A stretch of 8,687 nucleotides of DNA from Candidatus Nitrosopumilus sp. (GTDB lineage Archaea > Thermoproteota > Nitrososphaeria > Nitrososphaerales > Nitrosopumilaceae). The DNA is taken from the NCBI GenBank assembly GCA_022758935.1, contig JAEMQG010000142.1:1-8687 (forward strand). Direction: 5' to 3'. Below, one piece after another: positions 1-6,262 of this stretch. The notes under the pieces are model-generated. The model worked only from the letters and a program-made list of their open reading frames with translations. It ran no database searches and was not told the DNA's origin. A program made the translations under genes and the position numbers. How positions within the stretch are numbered: position 1 is the first letter of the stretch; each line of letters opens with the position of its first letter.

Positions 1-2228
1 TGATCCAAGTTATCAAATCTTTTTTTCCACGTATTTTGTTTTGCTTCCTTGTCTACTAGTTCTAGATACTGCTTGTCATTTCTTATTTCAAGGGCATGTT
101 TTACTTTATCAATGAAATCATCAGGATTTTCTGCAATAAGAATACTTTTGTAATTGCTTACTTCTTGGATAGCAGTAGATACAATAGGTTTTCCCAGTGC
201 CATGTATTCAAATAATTTTATTGGAGATGTAGAATGAGTTACATCATTTAGAAGAAATGGTAAAATACATACGTCAAACCAGATGGCATATTCTGGCAAA
301 ATAGAATAATCCTTTATTCCCAGATAATGAACATTTTTGAGTTCTTTTATTCCACTTTTATCTAATGATTGATCATAGTCCCAACCTATCAGAACGATAT
401 TCCAATCAGGATGGATGGTTGCCATGTTTTTAATTAATTCATAATCAAACCAAGTTGCCAATGCTCCAAAATAGCCTATAATTGGGCCTTTTGTTTCTTT
501 GATTGATTTTATCTCTTTTGGAATATTTTTTGGATCACTTTTTTTGTGGAAATGATCATAGTCAACGGCATTTGGAAGTAGGCAAATGCCTGTTTCTCTG
601 TGTTGTTTGACATCAGAGAAGAGTTTTTTTGCAGTAGCTAAGACTAGTTTGCTATTTTTCATCAGATATTTGTGACGATCAATAACATCAGTTACTCTAA
701 ATCCGCTTATCGAAGGATGAATTTCATCCAAATAATCATAAATTATAGTTCCTTTGTTTTCAAGTTTTTTTATGTCGGAGAGCGTGAAAGTAGGATGGGC
801 GCTGTGGATAAATATCAAAAAAGAATCCAGTTTTGCAATCAATTCATCATATTTGTTGGTCAAGTAGAGATGTTGGGATAGCATTTCAAAGCCATCAACC
901 TTGTCATAAGTATTAGTTGTGCAATAAAAATACAGCCAATTATTTTGTGCAAGATGTAAAGCCATATGTTGTGGTCGTTGAAATAGTGGAATATTCCAAT
1001 CAACTGTAGGAGGATAAATGATTATCCCTTTGACATTTTTGTTGTTTTTTAGAATAGTTTGAACTGGATCATTAACTTGTAAAGATTCTTTTTTCTTTTC
1101 AATGGGGCGAGTCGATTTATTCTCAACTTGATTTTGATTATCTTTTTTCTTTATTAGAAGATCAACTATTTTTTCTATTATTCTTCCAGATAACTTGCCA
1201 CGGAATTTTTTTTCAAATATCAGAGTTAGTTTCCATATCTTTGATTCGTGTATTTGCTTTATTCTGTTTCTTTCAAATAATAGTTCGTTTCTTAATTGAA
1301 ACGATGCTTGTTTTTCAAAATCAAGGTCGTTTTTGAGAGTGGAGACTGTTTGTTTTTCTAGAGTAAGGTCGTTTTTGAGAAAAGAGAGTTTTTCCATTAG
1401 AATTGAGACATCAGAATAGTAAGTTTGACGTAGTGCACTAGAATCGACTTTTAAAATATTTAGCAATAAATGAAGTTTTTTTTCTAAATCAAGTTTTTGA
1501 GATACGGGTCTTGCAATTATTAATTTAAGATATCTTTGATTTGCTGGAATATTAGCCAGTTCTTTGTCGTCTTTAGCATTTTCTGTAAGAAATTTCTCAA
1601 AATATTTTATGTGACTTGTACCCAAATAATGCTCCTCAACTATTTCCAATCCAGAAACAGTTGCCAAATCCTTTAGGTTATCTCTCAATATCTCCAAACC
1701 CCATTTCCAATCACCATTTTCCAGAGTTTTTTTTCTAAAACCCATATACGAAGAACTTTTTGGATTTGGAACCAATATTATAACAAATTTTTTAGCTACG
1801 TTTGCCATCTTTTGCATTGATTGTATAATTTGCCAACCATCAAAGTGCTCCAATACACCAGAATTCCACACTACGTCATGATACCCTACAGATTCAGGAG
1901 AAATATCAAATAGATCAGATTTTATGAATCTTCCAACAAGTTTATTTTTTTCGTATACTTGTTTTGCCTTGTTTAACGCTATTTCACTAAAATCTAACAA
2001 AGTAGTTTCATATCCTTTATTTGCAAGAAATGCGGAAATGTGTCCACTGCCACATCCTGCTTCCAATAAAGAGGAATTGGCAAATATTCCGTTTTTATGA
2101 AGAACGCCCTCAATATCTATTGCAATTTCAATCTCACCTTCATCAGGCGTATCAGTATAGTTTTTGGCAATATCATCCCATAGAGATGGTTTTTGTGAAT
2201 CGACTATAGCATGAAAATTAGTTTTCAA
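1..2228 (-). CDS. Methyltransferase - coiled coil - GT4 glycosyltransferase fusion (3' end beyond window)
   Basis: The frame is open from a TTG at 2228 to the window edge: 742 codons with no stop, continuing past position 1. Residues 1-240 are a class I SAM-dependent methyltransferase: motif I is E56-A-G-C-G-S-G62, the acidic end of strand 2 is D79, and 'DVVWNSGVLEHF' lies at 118-129. Residues about 242-325 are a coiled coil with 14-residue units, followed by a tail at 330-360. Residues about 400-742 are a GT4-type (GT-B fold) glycosyltransferase: 'DW' and 'QRPQ' at 410-420, 'YDYLDE' at 497-502, 'LPNAVDYDHF' at 551-560, and the nucleotide-sugar site 'SPIKLFEYMALGKP' at 668-681 with E674. It probably transfers a sugar and a methyl group during glycan assembly at the inner membrane face; substrates are unknown. 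The TTG is preferred because an in-frame TAG lies two codons upstream and no ATG occurs before the methyltransferase core. Confidence 0.9.
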   Translation of the reverse strand, partial: MKTNFHAIVDSQKPSLWDDIAKNYTDTPDEGEIEIAIDIEGVLHKNGIFANSSLLEAGCGSGHISAFLANKGYETTLLDFSEIALNKAKQVYEKNKLVGRFIKSDLFDISPESVGYHDVVWNSGVLEHFDGWQIIQSMQKMANVAKKFVIILVPNPKSSSYMGFRKKTLENGDWKWGLEILRDNLKDLATVSGLEIVEEHYLGTSHIKYFEKFLTENAKDDKELANIPANQRYLKLIIARPVSQKLDLEKKLHLLLNILKVDSSALRQTYYSDVSILMEKLSFLKNDLTLEKQTVSTLKNDLDFEKQASFQLRNELLFERNRIKQIHESKIWKLTLIFEKKFRGKLSGRIIEKIVDLLIKKKDNQNQVENKSTRPIEKKKESLQVNDPVQTILKNNKNVKGIIIYPPTVDWNIPLFQRPQHMALHLAQNNWLYFYCTTNTYDKVDGFEMLSQHLYLTNKYDELIAKLDSFLIFIHSAHPTFTLSDIKKLENKGTIIYDYLDEIHPSISGFRVTDVIDRHKYLMKNSKLVLATAKKLFSDVKQHRETGICLLPNAVDYDHFHKKSDPKNIPKEIKSIKETKGPIIGYFGALATWFDYELIKNMATIHPDWNIVLIGWDYDQSLDKSGIKELKNVHYLGIKDYSILPEYAIWFDVCILPFLLNDVTHSTSPIKLFEYMALGKPIVSTAIQEVSNYKSILIAENPDDFIDKVKHALEIRNDKQYLELVDKEAKQNTWKKRFDNLD
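1283..1380 (-). repeat. Degenerate 42-bp tandem repeat encoding the coiled coil of the fusion protein
   Basis: On the plus strand the 16-base word AAGGTCGTTTTTGAGA occurs at 1323-1338 and again at 1365-1380, exactly 42 bp apart. A weaker copy (GTTCGTTTCTTAATTGAA, 1283-1300) is in register another 42 bp away. In the protein these are three 14-residue units beginning LKND, LKND and LRNE. Fourteen residues equal two heptads, so gain or loss of a unit would keep both frame and coiled-coil register. Confidence 0.75.
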
Positions 2229-2258
2229 TATCTAAATCAAACAAAATACGCTCATACT

Positions 2259-2266
2259 TATTTTAT
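2259..2266 (-). promoter_or_regulatory. TATA-like box for the fusion gene
   Basis: On the minus strand ATAAAATA is centred about 34 bp before the TTG start at 2228, which would give a transcript with a leader of only about 8 bases. It lies in the 50-bp gap after the FkbM gene, so the fusion gene may have its own promoter as well as read-through. In so A/T-rich a gap the match could be chance. Confidence 0.35.
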
Positions 2267-2278
2267 GCGATATGTGAT

Positions 2279-2995
2279 TTAAACAAAAGTAGGATATAAT
2301 TTCATTAATGCTGGACTGAGAAAGATAGCATCGCCATAATACAATTTACCGTCATCTGAATTGATTGAAAATACAAGATCAAAGAGTTTGTAATTTTTCT
2401 TGTACAAAAAGGAGGCAATATCATGATAATAACATTGATTTTCATAAAGATCTGAAAAAAGAACCTCAGTGTAAATAAGATCAATTTTTTTTTCATCAAG
2501 TAATGATGATGCCCCTTTCAGTCCATTTAATTCGGAACCTTGCATATCCATCTTTAGAATATCTATATGTGAAATGTTGTTTTCTTTGCAAAAAGAGTCC
2601 AGTGTTATTTGGTTGACATTATGTGAATCAACTATTGTTACTCCTTGTGCCATTGCACTGTTTTTGCTTTCAGTTATGTAAGAAGTGGGCTGTAACAATG
2701 AAGAGCTTCCACTAAGTGCCGTTTCAAACATAGTTACATTTTTGTTAATATCTCCAATAGCTAATTGATGGCAGTGAATCCTCGATGTAGAGTCATATCG
2801 TTTTTTTAAAATTTCAAAAGTTTTTGGAATAGGTTCAAAACAAAATATCTCCGCGTCTGGAGCCAATGTTGCGTACTCGTTGGTAATATCTCCCACATTT
2901 GCGCCGATATCAAATAGTATAGATAGTTTTTTGTCTAGTTTATCAAAAAAACTTTTTTGTAATTCAAATATTTTATTTTGATCCATATTTGTCAT
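2279..2995 (-). CDS. FkbM-family SAM-dependent methyltransferase
   Basis: A complete 238-residue protein. Motif I is 'FDIGANVGD' at 28-36, 'FEPIPKTFEIL' at 53-63 contains the acidic ribose-binding residue, and 'IDILKMDMQGSELNGLKGA' at 144-162 is the signature of the FkbM family (D150, Q152-G153, E155). FkbM proteins are O-methyltransferases acting on hydroxyls of polyketides and, very often, of sugars in surface-glycan loci. Its place between two glycan-type methyltransferase genes, 60 bp after one and 50 bp before the next, supports a sugar target, but the acceptor cannot be read from sequence. Two starts are possible: ATG at 2995 (used here) or ATG at 2986, three codons later. A TATA-like element at 3008-3018 sits at leaderless spacing (about 26-28 bp) for 2986. 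There is no signal peptide or membrane segment, so it should act in the cytoplasm. Confidence 0.93.
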   Translation of the reverse strand: MTNMDQNKIFELQKSFFDKLDKKLSILFDIGANVGDITNEYATLAPDAEIFCFEPIPKTFEILKKRYDSTSRIHCHQLAIGDINKNVTMFETALSGSSSLLQPTSYITESKNSAMAQGVTIVDSHNVNQITLDSFCKENNISHIDILKMDMQGSELNGLKGASSLLDEKKIDLIYTEVLFSDLYENQCYYHDIASFLYKKNYKLFDLVFSINSDDGKLYYGDAIFLSPALMKLYPTFV

Positions 2996-3007
2996 TTTAA
3001 AAGATAC

Positions 3008-3018
3008 TTTATAATTTA
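3008..3018 (-). promoter_or_regulatory. TATA-like box for the FkbM methyltransferase
   Basis: The minus strand reads TAAATTATAAA here. Its centre is about 18 bp before the ATG at 2995 but 26-28 bp before the in-frame ATG at 2986. The second distance is the usual TATA-to-start distance in archaeal leaderless transcripts, so this favours the downstream start. Confidence 0.4.
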
Positions 3019-3055
3019 GTTGTCAATGCTAGTTATTCATTTTTTCAAAATTTGA

Positions 3056-4219
3056 TTATTTAGGTTTGTTATTTTTTTCAACTATATAATCAAGTATCTT
3101 TTCAAAGAGTTTTCCGCCAGCTGTACCGGCTAGTTTTTTGCCGTAAATTTGTGCCAATCTATAAGATCGGGATGTCTTTATTACATCCAACTCATGTCGG
3201 AATAAATTCAATTCTTGATGTAGTAGATCCGATTCATGATTTAACCTTGTAATTTTATCATTTTCGTTCTTGAGTTCATTTTTGAGTTGATCCATAACAT
3301 CAGATGTTGTAGCTAGTTCTTTTTTTAGTTGGGTTACTGTAATAGAATTTGCATCTAATTCTTTTTTTAGTAAAGTTAATTTTTCGGATCTATCTACAAG
3401 GGCGTTTTTTAGATAACTGGATATCTCAGATTTTGTATTTAATTCAGCTTGCAGTTGTTCCGTGGTTTCAAATTTTGGTTTTTTTCGTAGCATTAAATTA
3501 AAATGCCTTGCCATTACTCCCTTTGAATAAGCAAATTTCTCAACATAAAATCCTGCTTCGTCAAGAACATACAAGAGTTCGTTTTTGTTATATTGCCATA
3601 CATGATCATCAATTGCCTGCGAGGTAACTTTTACTGGAAGTGGAATTTCTTCTAGACTGTTATAATATTTTGTTGTAACTCCCCATTCAATAGAATCAGG
3701 AGTACTTAAAAAAACGCATCCGTCATCAGAGAGTAACGAATGAATTTTTTTCAAAGTAGGTATAGGATGAAAATTAAAGTGTTCCAAAACTTCAGTGAGA
3801 ATGATCACATCAAATTTGACATTCCAGGGAAATGGATCTAATTCAATATTATTAACTGCATAAGTAATGTTGTATTTTTTTAAAAGTGATTTACTAAGAT
3901 AGTTATCAACAAAGTCAGTGATGTAAACATTACAATCAAAGATATTTTTACAGTATAGCGCCAGTGTCCCATAAGCTCCTCCAATATCAAGACAATTTTT
4001 TACATGTTGAGATTTTGATTCTAGTATCCACTCGGGTATATTCATCCAATAAAAAATCTCTGTATCGCGATAAGCCGCTACATAATAGCCATTTGTTTCT
4101 GAAGATGAAGAGATTTCATTTTGACATTTAATTATCTCCTTCATCCAGGTCTCGTCTTTGTATTTGTTTAGCATGGTGTTTGCCGTCTTTTCTTTTATAA
4201 TCGGACATTTATACCTCAT
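3056..4219 (-). CDS. SAM-dependent methyltransferase with long C-terminal coiled coil
   Basis: 387 residues. Residues 74-250 form a class I methyltransferase: 'CLDIGGAYGTLALY' at 76-89 is motif I, D102 ends strand 2, 'FDVIILTEVLEHF' at 136-148 and 'DDGCVFLSTPD' at 165-175 complete the Rossmann core. Residues about 253-347 are a coiled coil made of 14-residue units (LKNAL, LKKEL, LKKEL, LKNEL at 270, 284, 298, 312). The tail at 350-380 (S-R-S-Y-R-L, then 'KLFEKILDYIV') resembles the tail after the coiled coil in the fusion protein at 1-2228. Many glycan methyltransferases and glycosyltransferases carry a coiled coil ending in such an 'SxSWRL'-like motif. It heads the minus-strand cluster and is divergent from the glycosyltransferase at 4315. 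A second in-frame ATG at 4174 (M16) could be the true start, because the first 15 residues match nothing recognisable. The sugar acceptor is unknown. Confidence 0.92.
   Translation of the reverse strand: MRYKCPIIKEKTANTMLNKYKDETWMKEIIKCQNEISSSSETNGYYVAAYRDTEIFYWMNIPEWILESKSQHVKNCLDIGGAYGTLALYCKNIFDCNVYITDFVDNYLSKSLLKKYNITYAVNNIELDPFPWNVKFDVIILTEVLEHFNFHPIPTLKKIHSLLSDDGCVFLSTPDSIEWGVTTKYYNSLEEIPLPVKVTSQAIDDHVWQYNKNELLYVLDEAGFYVEKFAYSKGVMARHFNLMLRKKPKFETTEQLQAELNTKSEISSYLKNALVDRSEKLTLLKKELDANSITVTQLKKELATTSDVMDQLKNELKNENDKITRLNHESDLLHQELNLFRHELDVIKTSRSYRLAQIYGKKLAGTAGGKLFEKILDYIVEKNNKPK
3272..3414 (-). repeat. Degenerate 42-bp tandem repeat encoding the coiled coil of the methyltransferase
   Basis: Four plus-strand segments line up at a 42-bp step: GAGTTCATTTTTGAGT (3272-3287), CTAGTTCTTTTTTTAGT (3313-3329), CTAATTCTTTTTTTAGT (3355-3371) and AAGGGCGTTTTTTAGAT (3398-3414). 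Each encodes the LKxxL start of a 14-residue coiled-coil unit. Period and unit consensus match the repeat at 1283-1380. Confidence 0.75.
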
Positions 4220-4314
4220 AGAAAAAGGTCAGATACAGATTTGTGCTTTTGTATCGGATAACATAATTTGTTTGTTAAAGATTTTAATCAGGATGTGATT
4301 TTTAATTCAAATAC
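4220..4314. promoter_or_regulatory. Divergent promoter region between the two glycan arms
   Basis: This 95-bp A/T-rich gap separates two genes that point away from each other. For the glycosyltransferase at 4315, ATTTTAAT (4281-4288) lies about 30 bp before the ATG and is a weak TATA candidate. No convincing TATA box was found for the minus-strand gene at the ATG 4219; TATAAA at 4208-4213 lies just inside that reading frame and would instead serve the internal ATG at 4174 with a leader of about 9 bases. An inverted repeat at 4232-4255 is listed separately. Confidence 0.45.
4232..4255. repeat. Inverted repeat GATACA-N12-TGTATC in the divergent promoter
   Basis: The 6-bp arms GATACA (4232-4237) and TGTATC (4250-4255) are perfect reverse complements with a 12-bp spacer. 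The position, just before the start of the minus-strand methyltransferase and within the shared gap, would suit an operator. The arms are short and A/T-rich, so chance occurrence is possible. Confidence 0.3.
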
Positions 4315-5460
4315 ATGAATGTTATTTGTTTTTCGGATATAACATGGAATTTTCTTTGGCAAAGACAACAGCAAATCATTAGTCGTTTTCCCAAAGACTG
4401 CAACATTTTATTTGTGGAACCATCTTTTTGGTTAGCTGCTATTTGGGGAATAATCAATAAAGGTCTTTTTCGTTTTTTGCCACACAGAGTAAGCCAGAAT
4501 ATCTTGGTTTGTTCAATTCCCACAATTCCTTTTGGAGATAAATTTAATGTCTCAAGAAAAATAAATGATCATCTTTTAATCAAAGGAATCAAGAATTTAA
4601 TGAAAAAATACAATATAGATAAACCAGTATTGCTGTTTTACAAACCACGATATTCCTGTGTTATAAATAAAATTGGCGAGTCTCTAGTATGTTATGATGT
4701 AATAGATGATACTGGGGCATTAGAAGCATCTCCAAATTGGCTTGAAGATAGGATCAAATTTCTTAAATCAAACTCGGATTTGATAATTACTTCGTCAGAA
4801 AATCTATACAGAAAAATTTCAGAGAAGAGAAAGGATGTTTTTTTTATCGGAAACGGAGTAGAGACAGAACACTATACAAAATCGGATATTCCTTCCTTGA
4901 TTCCAGATGAAATTAAAAATGAACACAAAATAATTGGATATATTGGTGCAATTGGGGAGTGGTTTGATTTTGATCTCTTGGAAAAAATCTTGAAAAGATT
5001 TCCAAATTTTTCCATAGTTTTGATAGGATGGGTTTTTAGAAATCAAAAAAGAACTTTGAATAATCTAAGTAAACAGTACAAAAATCTCCATATCCTTGGT
5101 CTCAAACCATATCAAGATCTTCCCAAATACGTTAAAGATTTTGATGTCTGTATAATTCCATTTAGAATTTATGAATTAACTAATAGTGTCAATCCTACCA
5201 AAGTCTACGAATACCTAGCTTCAGGTAAACCAGTAATTACAACATCATTGCCTGAATTAAAAAAATTCGATGATGTTTTGTATATTGCAAAAGACCATGA
5301 GGAATTTTTAATAAATATAGATAATGCATTAGTAAAAGAGTACGACATTGAGAAAGCCATTAGGTTGGCGCAGGAAAATGATTGGGAGATAAAGGTCTCA
5401 GAGATGCTAAAAAAAATTCAGGATTATGCTGCAAAAAAATCATCTCGATTCAGTATTTAA
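4315..5460 (+). CDS. GT4-type glycosyltransferase
   Basis: 381 residues with the two lobes of a GT-B glycosyltransferase. The N-terminal lobe opens with 'DITWNFLWQRQQQ' (8-20), which matches the 'W-x(4)-QRPQ' opening of TuaH/WcaI-like GT4 enzymes. It also has 'CYDVIDDTGAL' (126-136) and 'IGNGVETEHY' (178-187). The C-terminal lobe has 'GYIGAIGEWFDFDLL' (208-222), 'IVLIGW' (234-239) and the nucleotide-sugar motif 'NPTKVYEYLASGKPV' (293-307) with E299. It is plainly related to the C-terminal half of the fusion protein at 1-2228, especially over the C-terminal lobe. There are no transmembrane segments, so it should act at the cytoplasmic face on a lipid-linked or growing glycan. The donor sugar is unknown. 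It is first in an operon: the exporter permease starts 22 bp after its stop. Confidence 0.92.
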   Translation: MNVICFSDITWNFLWQRQQQIISRFPKDCNILFVEPSFWLAAIWGIINKGLFRFLPHRVSQNILVCSIPTIPFGDKFNVSRKINDHLLIKGIKNLMKKYNIDKPVLLFYKPRYSCVINKIGESLVCYDVIDDTGALEASPNWLEDRIKFLKSNSDLIITSSENLYRKISEKRKDVFFIGNGVETEHYTKSDIPSLIPDEIKNEHKIIGYIGAIGEWFDFDLLEKILKRFPNFSIVLIGWVFRNQKRTLNNLSKQYKNLHILGLKPYQDLPKYVKDFDVCIIPFRIYELTNSVNPTKVYEYLASGKPVITTSLPELKKFDDVLYIAKDHEEFLINIDNALVKEYDIEKAIRLAQENDWEIKVSEMLKKIQDYAAKKSSRFSI

Positions 5461-5482
5461 GTAAGGCGCATAAAGATAGGAA

Positions 5483-6262
5483 ATGGTACATGAGACAATT
5501 AGCCAAATATGGAAAAGAAGATCTCTGATTCGCACATTTGCCATAAATGATCTAGTAATTCGATACAAAAGTTCAGGTCTTGGAGTAGTATGGTCTTTAC
5601 TTGAGCCACTTTTGATGTTTGGAGTTTTATATGTAATTTTTACAAATGTCTTTAAATCAACAGTTGAGAATTATCCACTCTACCTGCTTTTAGGCATAAT
5701 TATGTGGAGTTTTTTTTCGCGTGCAACAACTATGGGGATTGGCAGTATTATCGGCAGAGCAGGAATAATCAAGCAGATTTATTTTCCAAGAGAAATTCTT
5801 CCAATTAGTTCGTGTGTGACGGCGCTTGTTATGATGGGAATAGAGTTTGGTGTGTTTTTTGCTTTTGTTGTGGTTTTTCAGTTTTTACCACCAATATCAA
5901 TTCTAATTTTGCCTGGACTTTTGTTTTTGCTGTTTTGTCTTTCAGTGGGGATTTCTCTTTTCTTGTCTGTACTTAATGTCAAATTCAGGGACATTCAAAG
6001 TGTTTGGGGAGTTGTAATGTATGCAGGATTTTTTATTTCGCCAGTTATTTACAGTCTGGATACTTTTCCAGAGGAATTACGCAGATTCTTGCTGATCAAT
6101 CCTGTTGCACAAATATTGGAGATGGCGCACAATTCAGTACTTTATGGAACTTTGCCTAGCTTATCATCTGTAGCATATACAGTGGGAGTAACATTTGGAA
6201 TTTTGATTTTGGGGTATTTTACATTTAGACACTATCAATTCAAAATGGTAGAGGAGTTGTAA
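5483..6262 (+). CDS. Wzm/TagG-type ABC-2 polysaccharide export permease
   Basis: 259 residues with about six hydrophobic segments (roughly 36-56, 66-90, 108-134, 138-164, 172-190, 228-247). Family hallmarks are the amphipathic N-terminal stretch with 'RYKSSGLGVVWSLLEPLL' (27-44), 'YFPREILP' (100-107), 'KFRDIQSVW' (167-175) and 'SPVIY' (186-190). This is the membrane half of exporters such as Wzm (O antigen) and TagG (teichoic acid), which move lipid-linked glycans across the cytoplasmic membrane. Its ATPase partner starts on the next base after its stop, so the two are co-transcribed and probably translationally coupled. The ATG at 5483 has only a weak purine stretch in front (GATAGG). The upstream glycosyltransferase gives the pathway context. 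The exported glycan cannot be identified from sequence. Confidence 0.95.
   Translation: MVHETISQIWKRRSLIRTFAINDLVIRYKSSGLGVVWSLLEPLLMFGVLYVIFTNVFKSTVENYPLYLLLGIIMWSFFSRATTMGIGSIIGRAGIIKQIYFPREILPISSCVTALVMMGIEFGVFFAFVVVFQFLPPISILILPGLLFLLFCLSVGISLFLSVLNVKFRDIQSVWGVVMYAGFFISPVIYSLDTFPEELRRFLLINPVAQILEMAHNSVLYGTLPSLSSVAYTVGVTFGILILGYFTFRHYQFKMVEEL
6251..6256 (+). promoter_or_regulatory. Shine-Dalgarno-like GAGGAG before the ATPase start
   Basis: GAGGAG ends six bases before the ATG at 6263 and lies inside the last codons of the permease gene. In a window where most starts lack such a site, this one supports translation of the ATPase as an internal operon gene and fixes its start. Confidence 0.5.

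Noticed and set aside
672..881. Open frame of 69 codons on the plus strand
   Set aside because: It lies antisense inside the glycosyltransferase part of the fusion gene, which has clear family motifs on the other strand; the translated product shows no recognisable pattern.
1283..1380. CRISPR-like array
   Set aside because: The 42-bp periodic words lie inside a coding frame, keep coiled-coil heptads, and have no unique spacers of constant length between identical palindromic repeats.
2021..2209. Open frame of 62 codons on the plus strand
   Set aside because: It is antisense to the N-terminal methyltransferase domain of the fusion gene (motif I lies opposite it).
1..2228. Possible frameshift or two separate genes instead of one fusion
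   Set aside because: The start at 2228 and the last codons at the left edge are in the same frame, 742 codons were read without a stop, and an internal checkpoint (position 809, residue 474) agrees, so no indel is needed.
2305..2499. Open frame of 64 codons on the minus strand
   Set aside because: It is a shifted-frame shadow of the FkbM methyltransferase gene on the same strand.
4302..4523. Open frame of 73 codons on the minus strand
   Set aside because: It is antisense to the start of the glycosyltransferase at 4315, whose conserved N-terminal motif fixes the coding strand.
4819..5046. Open frame of 75 codons on the minus strand
   Set aside because: It is antisense to the conserved middle of the glycosyltransferase gene, with no motif of its own.
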